From Myxococcales bacterium (GTDB lineage: Bacteria > Myxococcota_A > Polyangia > Polyangiales > Polyangiaceae), in NCBI GenBank assembly GCA_004193285.1, contig SECP01000013.1, forward strand, positions 1 to 64,000: a stretch of 64,000 nt of DNA, read 5' to 3'. The notes under the pieces are model-generated. The model was given only the letters and a program-made list of their open reading frames with translations. It did not search any database and had not been told where the DNA came from. Both the position numbers and the translations under genes were made by a program. Shown here one piece after another: positions 15,712 to 23,937 of this stretch (position 1 is the first letter of the stretch; the number at the start of each line of letters is the position of its first letter).

Positions 15712-17094
15712 ATGCCCCGCGCCCAGATTCTAGTCGTGGACGACGAGCCCTCGATTCTTTCCACGCTGAAGAAAGTCCTATCTCTCGAGGGTTACGGGGT
15801 GGACGTGGCAGGCGGCGTGGGAGTCGCCGAGAGCAAGCTGGCCAAACAGAGCTACGACGTCGTGCTGCTGGACGTCGCGCTGCCGGATGGCGATGGGCTG
15901 TCACTACTCTCGAAGCTCATGGCCGGCGGGCTGGACGCGCAGGTCATCATGATGAGCGGCCACGCCACGATCGACGCGGCCGTGCGCGCCACTCACTTGG
16001 GCGCCCTGGATTTTTTGGAGAAGCCACTCTCCACGGATCGGCTGCTGGTCGTGCTCGACAACGCGCTTCGGCTCACCCGCGCGGAAGCCGAGGCGAAAGA
16101 GCTCCGGCGTGAGGCCGGCCTGGGGGACGACTTGATCGGCGAAAGCCGACCGATGACGGCTCTTCGTGAGCAAGTGCTGCGCGCGGCGAAGTCCAACGCC
16201 AGCGTGCTCGTGATCGGCGAGCGGGGCACCGGCAAGGAGCTCATCGCGCGCGCCATCCACCGCGCATCGCCGCGCGCCAAGGGGCCGCTCGAGCGACTGA
16301 ACTGCGCGGCGGTGCCGGCGGACCTGATCGAGAGCGAGCTCTTCGGGCACGAAGCGGGGGCTTTCACGGGCGCCACCAAGCAGCGCCGCGGCAAATTCGA
16401 GCGCGCGGGCGGCGGAACGCTGTTCCTGGACGAAGTAGGCGACATGCCGCTGCCGATGCAGGCCAAGTTGCTGCGCGTCCTCCAAGAGCGCGAGGTGGAG
16501 CGCGTCGGCGGGAGTGAAACGTTCAAGGTGGACGTGCGCGTGGTCGCGGCCACGAACAAGGATTTGCGCGCAGCCTCGGCGGCGGGTACCTTCCGGCCCG
16601 ATCTCTACGATCGCCTCAACGTGCTGCCGCTGGAGCTTCCGCCGCTGCGCGCGCGCCGCGACGACGTGCCCATTCTGGCGGACGCGTTCCTGAAGAGCGC
16701 CCGCGCTGCCAACGGTCGCCCTGGCCTCACGCTGAGCCCTGCCGCGCTCGCCGCGCTCAGCGCTCACTCCTTCCCGGGGAACGTCCGCGAGCTACGCAAC
16801 GTGATCGAGCGCATCGTGATCTTGAACCCTGATGACGACGTGACGGAAGGGGACGTGCGGCGCGCCATCGGCATGGCCGAAGCGCCGCAAAATGCCGGTC
16901 TATATCGGCCAGGCATCCCGTTTCGGGTCCTCTCGGACGAAGCCGAGCGCACGATCTTGGAAGAGGCGCTGGCCCATCATGGAGGGCAGATGGCAGCCAC
17001 GGCCCGAGCCCTCGGGCTCGAGCGCAGTCACTTGTACAAGAAGGCCAAGGCGCTCGGGTTGCGCGGCGAGGGCGACGCCCCGGCCGAAGACTGA
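15712..17094 (+). CDS. Sigma-54-dependent response regulator (NtrC/NtrX type)
   Basis: The protein has 460 residues. The receiver (1-120) has the acidic pair D10/D11, phospho-acceptor D54 (LLDVALPDG) and K104. The AAA+ domain (about 142-370) has Walker A GERGTGKE (169-176), the sigma-54 contact loop GAFTGA (216-221) and Walker B LFLDEVGDMP. A Fis-type helix-turn-helix ends the protein (MAATARALGLERSHLYKKAK). It should activate sigma-54 promoters after phosphorylation. No histidine kinase is adjacent. The convergent TPR lipoprotein begins 1 bp after its stop. Its targets cannot be inferred from the window. Confidence 0.92.
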   Translation: MPRAQILVVDDEPSILSTLKKVLSLEGYGVDVAGGVGVAESKLAKQSYDVVLLDVALPDGDGLSLLSKLMAGGLDAQVIMMSGHATIDAAVRATHLGALDFLEKPLSTDRLLVVLDNALRLTRAEAEAKELRREAGLGDDLIGESRPMTALREQVLRAAKSNASVLVIGERGTGKELIARAIHRASPRAKGPLERLNCAAVPADLIESELFGHEAGAFTGATKQRRGKFERAGGGTLFLDEVGDMPLPMQAKLLRVLQEREVERVGGSETFKVDVRVVAATNKDLRAASAAGTFRPDLYDRLNVLPLELPPLRARRDDVPILADAFLKSARAANGRPGLTLSPAALAALSAHSFPGNVRELRNVIERIVILNPDDDVTEGDVRRAIGMAEAPQNAGLYRPGIPFRVLSDEAERTILEEALAHHGGQMAATARALGLERSHLYKKAKALGLRGEGDAPAED

Positions 17095-17095
17095 C

Positions 17096-19918
17096 TCACT
17101 CCTCGCGCGGCGCACTGGCGCGGAGCTCTTGCGCCCGCTTGCGCGCCCTGGCCGCGTCCCGACCACGGCCGACCGACGCGTAGAGCTCCGCCAGGCGCGT
17201 GTGCGCTTCCGCCAGCTCCTTCGGTTCTGCCTCGCACAGGGCCGCGCTCTCCAGCTCGTAGACCGCGCGCTGCGTGTCGCCCGTCTGCGCCAAGGCCTCG
17301 GCGTAGATGCGATGGGTGGTGAAGCCCTCCATGTCCGCGTACACCGCGACCTCCCCGACCTTCACCGCCTCTTCCCAGCCCTTTTTGGCTGAAAGCATCG
17401 CGAGGAGCCGCCGGTACACCTTGTTTTCGTGCTGCTCCAGCTGCGCCAGCCGGCGCAGGGCCGCGAGCTCGGCCGCATCGTCCGCGCGGGTGTGCGCGAT
17501 CTCCGCCAGCATGTAATGAGGCGTCGCCTCGAGAGGGTCGAAGCTGCTCGCCTTCTCGAGCGACTCGCGTGCCGCTGGGTCATCCCCGGCCGCCGCCAAC
17601 AGCTTGGCGAGCAAGAGCCGCACCGCGTAGCCGTCTTGCTTGGCGTCCACCATCTGCTTCAGCAGCGCGATGGATTTTTCGGGGTGCTCCTGCTGCTGGA
17701 GCTCGGCGCGCACGAACCGCGCGTCCGCGTTCGTCGGGTCCAGCTTGTCCACCGCGAGCAGCACTTGCTCGGCCCGCTCTCTCTCGCCGTCGCGCAGGAG
17801 CGCGAGCACCCAGCGGAGCTGCTTCTTGACGTCGGTCGGGGCCGCCTTGGCTTCCTTGGACAGCCTTTCCGCGCGGCCCTTGCGCTGCATGGGCATGAAT
17901 TGCTGGGTGAACCTGCCTAACTTTTGCTCCGCGAACTGCTTGAACTCGGCGTCCAGCTCCGTCGCTTTGCGACCGAGCACGCTCGCCATCACCTGGTCAC
18001 TCGTCTTGCCCGCGCCCCAGCCCCGCAGCATGTCCGCGAGCTTCTGGTGACCGTAGGTCTGGGCCAGCATCACCAAGATTTGGCTCGAGGCGTAATACGC
18101 GGTACCCACGTCATCCAGCTCTTCCGCCCGCGTGAAGGCACGGCTCATGTTGCCGAGCGCCGGTAGCCGCTCCGTGCGCAGGGCCTCGAACAGCTCCTGA
18201 TCGTTTTCGCGGACCCACTCTGGTCGCGCGATGATCGTCTCGTATTCGGCGAGCCCCTCCGTGAACCACCGCGGCACCCGGCTGCGCGACATCTGAATGT
18301 GAAAGACGTGGCTCAGCTCGTGCCAGAGCGTCATCCCCAGATTGAAGGACTCGTGCGCGGGGCTCATGGACGCCAGCGTTTTCCCGAAGCAAACGCCCTG
18401 AATCGCGATCTGCGGCAGGCCGCCGGTGCGGATGCCGAAGTTCTCCCGCTCCGCGTACAGCTCCACGCCGACCGGCGTCTCCGGGGTGAAGCCGTAGCTC
18501 TTCACCATCGCGTCGAACGCGCGGTCCATCATCTGCGGCACGTAGCGCTCGAGGAGATCCCGCTCCGTCGTCTTGTAGCGAATGGCGAAGCGCGGGTGGC
18601 TCACCGTCACGTACTCTTTGGCGATCACCTGCTCGTACATCTCGAGCGTGTTGAAGACGCGCACGTTGTACTTGTCCAAGCGGAAGCTTCGACCAAGCGC
18701 GGCAACCCCCTCCTGGTCGCTGCCGGAGCGGATGAGGTTGAAGCCGAGCTCGGCCTCGGCCTTCGAGTCCTTGCCGTCGAGCGCGACCGCTTCCTTCATC
18801 AGCACCACGATCTCGTCGTAGCGGTGCTCCCAGTCCGCGAACTCCCCCACGATCGAGTAGAGCCGCGAGTATTCCGGGTTCAGCTTGAGGATTTGCGCCT
18901 TTTGCTGCTGAAACCCCGAGGGGTCCTCGGCCAAAAAGCGCACCGCGGCGCGCATGCTGAGCAGCGGCAAGTCGCGCGGGTTGCCCTTCAAGCCTTCGGC
19001 CACGTACTTGTCGGCCGCGGGCAAATCCTGGTCGCGCACCGCGATGCCGGCGAGCACGTAATACGCGTGGGTGAGACGCGGGTTCTGAGCCAACGCCACC
19101 CGGGCGAGTCGCTCCGCCTCGTCGAAGTCCAGCGCCTGGGCGAGCCGCACCTCCGCGAGCAGCATGTTGGCTTGAGGGTGCTTGGGGGCGAGCTGGAGCG
19201 CTTCGGTGAGCACCTCTTCGGCGTGGCCCGGATCGTACTTCTCCAGGTAGAGCTCGGCTCGATAGAGGAGCGTGCGCACCCGGCTCGGCTCGGCTCGCTC
19301 GGCTTGGTCGAAGGCGTCGTTGGCGTCTTTGGGGCTGCGAAGCAGGTGCGCGGCTCGCCCGACGCGGGCCATACCCGCGCCGTCCGTCTCTGGAACGCGG
19401 TCCTCGTTGTAGTCCTCGATGAGCGTCAGCAGAACCGGCTCGGCTTCCGCGCGTTTGCCGATTTCCAGCAGCAGCTCGCCGAGCAGCAGCCGGCACTCCG
19501 GCGCCGCTCCGCCGACCGGGACTGCGCGCAGCTTGGCGAGAGCGCCCTCCACCTCGCCAGAGGCGCGCAGCGCGCGCGCTTCCGCGAGGGCAACGAGCTG
19601 GCGGTCCGCGCCCGCGCTGGCCGCAGCTCGCGCGTGCTGCAGCGCCTCCGGATAGCGCCCGGTCATCCACGCGAGCTCGGAAAGGGCGAGGCGCGCGGCC
19701 GCGGCGTTGGAGCCTGCGAGCGCCGCCGACAGATCTGCTTCCGCGTCGGCGTAGCGACTCTCCGCGAGGCGGGTCGTGCCTCGAGCCAGGCGCGCGTCCG
19801 GCGTGAGCGGAGGCGCGGCTTCCTTCTGCGGCAGCGGCCGTGATCCCGTGAGCGCGCGGGACCCACAGCCGGTCAAGAGGATAGCCCCGCCGAACAAAAG
19901 CCAGCGCATCACGTTCAT
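17096..19918 (-). CDS. Large TPR lipoprotein with peptidase-MA-like metalloprotease domain
   Basis: The protein has 940 residues from ATG 19918. A GTG 4 codons upstream is an alternative. MNVMRWLLFGGAILLTGC is a lipoprotein signal (Cys18). Long TPR arrays occupy about 40-380 and 680-940, with many Ala/Leu helices. Between them is a gluzincin-like domain with HELSH (533-537) and a downstream RWFTEGLAEYE, matching peptidase MA family proteins (HExxH plus a second glutamate). A surface or periplasmic protease or scaffold is likely. It converges on the NtrC-type regulator with a 1-bp gap. The substrate is unknown. Confidence 0.82.
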   Translation of the reverse strand: MNVMRWLLFGGAILLTGCGSRALTGSRPLPQKEAAPPLTPDARLARGTTRLAESRYADAEADLSAALAGSNAAAARLALSELAWMTGRYPEALQHARAAASAGADRQLVALAEARALRASGEVEGALAKLRAVPVGGAAPECRLLLGELLLEIGKRAEAEPVLLTLIEDYNEDRVPETDGAGMARVGRAAHLLRSPKDANDAFDQAERAEPSRVRTLLYRAELYLEKYDPGHAEEVLTEALQLAPKHPQANMLLAEVRLAQALDFDEAERLARVALAQNPRLTHAYYVLAGIAVRDQDLPAADKYVAEGLKGNPRDLPLLSMRAAVRFLAEDPSGFQQQKAQILKLNPEYSRLYSIVGEFADWEHRYDEIVVLMKEAVALDGKDSKAEAELGFNLIRSGSDQEGVAALGRSFRLDKYNVRVFNTLEMYEQVIAKEYVTVSHPRFAIRYKTTERDLLERYVPQMMDRAFDAMVKSYGFTPETPVGVELYAERENFGIRTGGLPQIAIQGVCFGKTLASMSPAHESFNLGMTLWHELSHVFHIQMSRSRVPRWFTEGLAEYETIIARPEWVRENDQELFEALRTERLPALGNMSRAFTRAEELDDVGTAYYASSQILVMLAQTYGHQKLADMLRGWGAGKTSDQVMASVLGRKATELDAEFKQFAEQKLGRFTQQFMPMQRKGRAERLSKEAKAAPTDVKKQLRWVLALLRDGERERAEQVLLAVDKLDPTNADARFVRAELQQQEHPEKSIALLKQMVDAKQDGYAVRLLLAKLLAAAGDDPAARESLEKASSFDPLEATPHYMLAEIAHTRADDAAELAALRRLAQLEQHENKVYRRLLAMLSAKKGWEEAVKVGEVAVYADMEGFTTHRIYAEALAQTGDTQRAVYELESAALCEAEPKELAEAHTRLAELYASVGRGRDAARARKRAQELRASAPREE

Positions 19919-19942
19919 CTTGTCCGACACGCCACGCGATCG

Positions 19943-20740
19943 CTAGCTTGGGAAGAGCTTCACGCTCGCGCCGGGCGTCGGCCGCAGTCGCGAAAAGGCG
20001 CTGCCGTCCCGGACCGCGATCTCGACCGCGTCGAACGACCCGATCAGCGCTACCAGCTCGCCGGGCTCCGCGTCGGCGAACGTGCGGACGGAGCGCAGCC
20101 ACTCCCCCCCGATCTCGAGCCGGAACGGCGTGCCACTCGCCGGCAGTACCTCGGCCGCACGCAGCGAAGTGATCAGGTTCCCGAAATGGTCGACCGTGAG
20201 CACGTTCCCGACGAAATGGTCGGCCTCGCTCACGACCCCGGGGATGGGGCTCGGCACCGCGAGGTGGGCGAGCGGCCCCAGCGCCTCGAAGCCTACCTTG
20301 CTCGCGGCCAGTCGCCCTGCGACGACGCAGAACAAGTCCCGGCCATGAAAGGTGTGGCTCACCTGGCGTAGCCCGAGCGCCTCCACGTCCAGCTGCCGGA
20401 CCTCCACGTGGGGCGCGTGCAGCGTGACCTCCGCCAGAAGCCCGTTGTCCGGCCCCACGAAGTAGTGACCCTGCGCCGCCACCGCGACGGCAGCCCTGGC
20501 CGAGCCCACCCCCGGATCCACGACCGCACAATGCACCGTACCTGCCGGGAAATAGCGGTAGCTCCGCTCGAGCCAGAAAGCGCCTTCCACGATGGAGCCC
20601 GGCCGAATGCCGTGGGTGATGTCGAGTATTCGCACCTGCGGCTCGGCCGCGCACACCACGCCTTTCATCACTCCGACAAAGGGATCGGTGAGACCGAAGT
20701 CGGTGAGCAGCGTGAGCAAGCCGCAGGGCGGGGGTGTCAT
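19943..20740 (-). CDS. SAM hydroxide adenosyltransferase (DUF62 family)
   Basis: The protein has 265 residues from ATG 20740. The family core is clear: LLTLLTDFGLTDPFVGVMKG, ILDITHGIRPGSI, VDPGVGSARAAVAV, YFVGPDNGLL and a later HFGNLITSL. Enzymes of this group split SAM to adenosine and methionine using hydroxide, and are related to fluorinase and chlorinase. Conserved Asp, Arg and His residues typical of the hydrolase group are compatible with what I see (TFHGRDLF). The start overlaps the stop of the small upstream gene as ATGA. The physiological role of the family is unresolved. Confidence 0.9.
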   Translation of the reverse strand: MTPPPCGLLTLLTDFGLTDPFVGVMKGVVCAAEPQVRILDITHGIRPGSIVEGAFWLERSYRYFPAGTVHCAVVDPGVGSARAAVAVAAQGHYFVGPDNGLLAEVTLHAPHVEVRQLDVEALGLRQVSHTFHGRDLFCVVAGRLAASKVGFEALGPLAHLAVPSPIPGVVSEADHFVGNVLTVDHFGNLITSLRAAEVLPASGTPFRLEIGGEWLRSVRTFADAEPGELVALIGSFDAVEIAVRDGSAFSRLRPTPGASVKLFPS

Positions 20741-21093
20741 TCGCTCGGCTCCGGGCGCCAGCGCGTGATGCGGCGAGGCCATCGACCCTCGGCCTGACTC
20801 GTACGCAGCGCCGTCTTCAACGCGGCGCGGGCATCCGCCAGCAACCATTCCGGCGGCGCCTCCGCGGCGTCCGTCTGCCAGTCGCTGAACGTGACCTGAT
20901 TGCCTCCGACCCGCGCCGTCCCGCGGTAGATGTGCTTCGCGGTCTGCAGCTGCGCGCCGTACTCGGCCTCTTCGGGTCCGCTCCGGCCGAGCTTCAGCTC
21001 GACCTTTCCGCCGTGCTCCGGGGTCATGCTGGCTTGGTAGCGCAGATCGTCGCCGCGGCTCGAGCAGAGTCCGACTCGGCCACGGGGCCGCAT
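20737..21093 (-). CDS. Small protein of unknown function upstream of SAM hydrolase
   Basis: The protein has 118 residues. The first part is beta-rich (DLRYQASMTPEHGGKVELKL, later AKHIYRGTARVGGNQVTFSD) and the C-terminal part is one helix (PPEWLLADARAALKTALRTS). It has no signal peptide and no motif I can assign. An internal ATG at residue 23 is an alternative start, but strand-like sequence precedes it. Its stop overlaps the start of the SAM hydroxide adenosyltransferase as ATGA, so the two are translationally coupled. The coupling is the only clue to its role. Confidence 0.65.
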   Translation of the reverse strand: MRPRGRVGLCSSRGDDLRYQASMTPEHGGKVELKLGRSGPEEAEYGAQLQTAKHIYRGTARVGGNQVTFSDWQTDAAEAPPEWLLADARAALKTALRTSQAEGRWPRRITRWRPEPSE

Positions 21094-21112
21094 AGCCCCC
21101 GACAGGGCGCAA

Positions 21113-21262
21113 TTTCAGGGGGTGCTGGCACTAAGTCCCGAGAAGGATTCGGGACCTGGGCGAACCGCCTCAACCCGTGGATATTTAAATGAATTTCCAA
21201 ACAATGTCCTAGCCTTACAACATTCACTGTTTTTCCGTTCAGTGCGCTGATAGCCGAGGTCC
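21113..21262. promoter_or_regulatory. AT-rich divergent intergenic region with hairpin
   Basis: This 150-bp region separates two divergent units. A stem-loop, GTCCCGA-N7-TCGGGAC, lies at 21135-21155. An AT-rich core (atatttaaat at 21181-21190) stands out in this GC-rich genome and is the best place for promoter elements. CACTG-N10-CAGTG (21225-21244) is a weaker inverted repeat 18 bp before the plus-strand start. I cannot assign a factor. Confidence 0.35.
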
Positions 21263-21640
21263 ATGGCTCCCTCCACCAGCACCGCCATCGTCCCCTTCGA
21301 CCCCGCCCCCATGCGCCTCGTGCTCACGCCCGCGGGCTACCGCGTGGCCTGCTACGCCGTGCCGCTCGACCAGTTCCCAGTCGACTTTTTCGCCGATCCG
21401 GACGGCCGCTGGACCTACGAAGGTCTGGCCGAAGCCGCCGGCTTTGCCATGGACCAAGGCGTCGCCATTGGCGTCCTTTCGCGGGACCACTTCGGGCACC
21501 CGGAGGGCTCCGCGATCGTGACCCTCAATGCCGAGTCGCGGCCCTACGTCGCGGTCGTGGAATGCCCGATCGCGTACACCTTCGCGGATCCGGCAGAGCG
21601 CACCCTTCCCGCTACCGCGCTGGATCGCGACTGCGGGTAA
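21263..21640 (+). CDS. Uncharacterised small protein
   Basis: The protein has 125 residues from ATG 21263. It has no signal peptide, membrane segment or nameable domain. Composition is balanced and protein-like: APMRLVLTPAGYRVACYAVP, FFADPDGRWTYEGLAEAAGF, PYVAVVECPIAYTFADP. Three cysteines are scattered. It is followed after 9 bp by another unknown gene on the same strand, probably one transcript starting in the AT-rich region upstream. Confidence 0.6.
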   Translation: MAPSTSTAIVPFDPAPMRLVLTPAGYRVACYAVPLDQFPVDFFADPDGRWTYEGLAEAAGFAMDQGVAIGVLSRDHFGHPEGSAIVTLNAESRPYVAVVECPIAYTFADPAERTLPATALDRDCG

Positions 21641-21649
21641 GCTGACTGG

Positions 21650-22114
21650 ATGCCGACGCGCGTGTTCTCCCAGGAGCCGGACCTAGTCGCCGCTTTGCCG
21701 CGGCTCCTGCAGCACGCGCGTCGCTTCTTTGCGGCGGACCTGAACGTGCTCGGCTCCTCCCCTCCCGATCGCGCCTCGCCTCAGGAGGGCTACGTCGGCC
21801 TGCGTTGGGAGAGCGCGCGCTATCCTGGCCAGGGCACGTTTCGCGTGACTTCGCGCGCCGCGAACGACGACGACCGCTTCGCCGCCGAGGCCGCCGAAGC
21901 TCGCGGAAGAGCGGGCGGCATGTCGGAGCTGGCAGCGCGCTGCGCCTGCGTATGGACCATCACGACGGAGGGGGAGGCCACCGGCACCGCCGAGCTGCAG
22001 CTCTCCGCGCTGCTCGCCTCGGTCGCGCTGGGCCCGGTCCTGCCGGAGGACGGCAGCACGCTTTACGGCGTGCGCGGCGCCATGGAACGCGCCGAAAAGG
22101 CCGCTCAGAGCTGA
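21650..22114 (+). CDS. Uncharacterised small protein
   Basis: The protein has 154 residues from ATG 21650. The layout suggests one globular domain: a helix (LVAALPRLLQHARRFFAADL), strands (GYVGLRWESARYPGQGTFRV), an acidic helix, then AARCACVWTITTEGEATGTA and a C-terminal helix. There is no signal peptide or known motif. It lies 9 bp after the preceding unknown gene and overlaps the convergent lipoate-ligase-like gene by 10 bp. Confidence 0.6.
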   Translation: MPTRVFSQEPDLVAALPRLLQHARRFFAADLNVLGSSPPDRASPQEGYVGLRWESARYPGQGTFRVTSRAANDDDRFAAEAAEARGRAGGMSELAARCACVWTITTEGEATGTAELQLSALLASVALGPVLPEDGSTLYGVRGAMERAEKAAQS

Positions 22115-23016
22115 CGAGCGAAGACGAGCGCCTGCAGCAAGTCGGCCGGCTTCGCCCCGTCCAGCGGCGCGCCCTGAAGCGGCAGCAGAACCGCCTCCGT
22201 GAGCGGCTCGCCGGCGTCGAGCGCGGACTGGGCGAGCGCTTCCACCCGCGCCAGCGCCGCGGTGCTGACCAGCAAGTCGCCAGTGATGCGCGACCCGGCG
22301 GCCTCCACGACCCCGAGCGGTATCGAAACAGCGGCGGGCGGCTCTTTCGGTAGCGCCTCCGCAGCAAGAGCTACTGCGGGCAGCGCCACCTCCACCGTCT
22401 CCAGCTGCAGCCGCTCGACGATGCCGCTCACGGCTCGGTACATGAGCTCCGGCCCGCGCAGCTCGCGCCCCATCACCGCCGAGAGCGAACGCGGAGCCTC
22501 ACGCTTCAGAGCCGAGCGCACCACGCAGGGTTGCTGCAGGCCCAGCCACACCTCGATCAGCACCGCGCCGGACTCCGCCTGCTCGTACCCGACGAGCGCG
22601 ACCGGGTGACCCAGCAGCGCCAACACCTCCGTCCCAAAGTAGCGAAGCGGCACCCCCGCGGCGGAGTAGCCACGCAAAATAGCGCGCAAATTACGGTTGA
22701 GCAGCGTGCGCGCAGACGCGTCCGCAAAGAGCGAGCTCACGCGCGGCAAAGCCAGCGCGTGATAAACGACTTCGCCCTCGAGCCAGGCCTCCGTGCCCGT
22801 CGTTGGGCGACGCTGCACGTTCTCGAACCTCGCGGGGCTACGCTCTCGCAGCGTGTCCTCGCGCTGCAGCTGCCCCAGCACCAAGGCTCGCCCGTCACAG
22901 GCGGCGCTCACGAGGGCCGGCGCGCCGCTACTCTCCGACCAAGCGAGGGCGCGTGCTCCGAGCGACAGCGCGTCTTGTAGCGCGACCTCGAAGCTGGCGA
23001 CGCCCAGCTTCGTCAC
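22105..23016 (-). CDS. Degenerate lipoate-protein ligase-like protein (LplA/LipB fold)
   Basis: The protein has 303 residues from a GTG start that overlaps the rph stop as GTGA. The N-terminal half follows the LplA/BPL fold: a helix with ALSLGARALAWSES, then DGRALVLGQLQREDTL, RRPTTGTEAWLEGEVVYHAL, and a segment ending ILRGYSAAGVPLRYFG. Where ligases have GxK with the catalytic lysine, this protein has LLGHPVALVG with no lysine, and the usual R-x-x-GGG is RRPTTGT. It may be a non-catalytic paralogue. The C-terminal 110 residues (ITGDLLVSTAALARVEALAQ) are not recognised. Its role beside RNase PH is unknown. Confidence 0.55.
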   Translation of the reverse strand: MTKLGVASFEVALQDALSLGARALAWSESSGAPALVSAACDGRALVLGQLQREDTLRERSPARFENVQRRPTTGTEAWLEGEVVYHALALPRVSSLFADASARTLLNRNLRAILRGYSAAGVPLRYFGTEVLALLGHPVALVGYEQAESGAVLIEVWLGLQQPCVVRSALKREAPRSLSAVMGRELRGPELMYRAVSGIVERLQLETVEVALPAVALAAEALPKEPPAAVSIPLGVVEAAGSRITGDLLVSTAALARVEALAQSALDAGEPLTEAVLLPLQGAPLDGAKPADLLQALVFARQL

Positions 23017-23768
23017 GACCGCCGCATCAGCAGCTGGTCCAGCTCCACCCCGGCGAGCGACAGCGCCTGGCGCTGCACCTCGCACAGCTGGGAGACCCCT
23101 TCCAGCGCGAGGTCCGTCATCCTATCGATGTCCGCGCGCGGGACCGCTTCGCCCTCGGCGGTGCCCTGAATCTCCACGATTCCGCCGCCGAGCGTGGCCA
23201 CGACGTTCAGATCCACGCGCGCGGTGGAGTCTTCTTTGTAGTTCAAATCGAGCAGGAGCTCGCCGCCCACGTGGCCTACGCTCACGGCCGCGATCTGATC
23301 GCGAATCACTGGCCCGCGGAGCTTGCCCTCGGTCGCGAGCTTCGCGGTGGCGAGGGCCAGGGCGATGAAGCCCCCGGTCACGGAAGCGGTGCGGGTACCG
23401 CCGTCCGCCTCCAGCACGTCACAATCGATGTGGATGCTGCGCTCACCAAAGGCCTCCAAGTCCACCGCGGCCCGAAGCGCGCGACCAATCAGGCGCTGAA
23501 TCTCGCGGGTGCGGCCGCCGAGAGGGCGGTCCCGGCCGTCGCGGTTCTCGCGCTTCTTCGGGTTGGCGCGGGGGTGCATCTGGTACTCGGCGGTGATCCA
23601 GCCTTTGCCCCGACCGACCAAGAACTCCGGCACGCCGTTCTCTATGGACGCGGTGCACAGCACGACGGTTCCGCCGGCGCGGTACAGCGCCGACCCCTCC
23701 GCGAGCCGATGAAAACCAGGCTCCACACCCACTGGACGGATGGCTCGGGCGTCTCGATCCTGGCGCAT
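23013..23768 (-). CDS. rph: Ribonuclease PH
   Basis: The protein has 251 residues, typical length. Family features include GGTVVLCTASIENGVPEFLV, GWITAEYQMHPRANPKKREN, GRTREIQRLIGRALRAAVDL, SIHIDCDVLEADGGTRTASV and GGIVEIQGTAEG. RNase PH is a phosphorolytic 3'-5' exonuclease that trims tRNA precursors and works as a hexamer. It is first in a two-gene unit, its TGA overlapping the GTG of the lipoate-ligase-like gene. The divergent Ser/Thr kinase gene starts 169 bp away. Confidence 0.95.
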   Translation of the reverse strand: MRQDRDARAIRPVGVEPGFHRLAEGSALYRAGGTVVLCTASIENGVPEFLVGRGKGWITAEYQMHPRANPKKRENRDGRDRPLGGRTREIQRLIGRALRAAVDLEAFGERSIHIDCDVLEADGGTRTASVTGGFIALALATAKLATEGKLRGPVIRDQIAAVSVGHVGGELLLDLNYKEDSTARVDLNVVATLGGGIVEIQGTAEGEAVPRADIDRMTDLALEGVSQLCEVQRQALSLAGVELDQLLMRRS

Positions 23769-23937
23769 GGCGGTCCTTCTAGCGGAACTTTCGTTGGCGT
23801 GAAACGTAGGATGCGTCTCGCGGCCGTGGTCGTGCGCTCGCTCGCTACGGGCCGAGCGGCCGCGAGCGTGGGAAATCCAAGAAGCCCCATGCTAGCTTAG
23901 CGGTTCACCTTCGATTTTTGGGGCAGAGAGCTCGCGC

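Noticed and set aside
18111-20654. 847-codon minus-strand open frame, and 514-codon plus frame 18299-19843
   Set aside because: Both are shadows of the TPR/peptidase lipoprotein. They are Arg/Gly-rich without domains, while the called frame has a lipobox, TPRs and HELSH.
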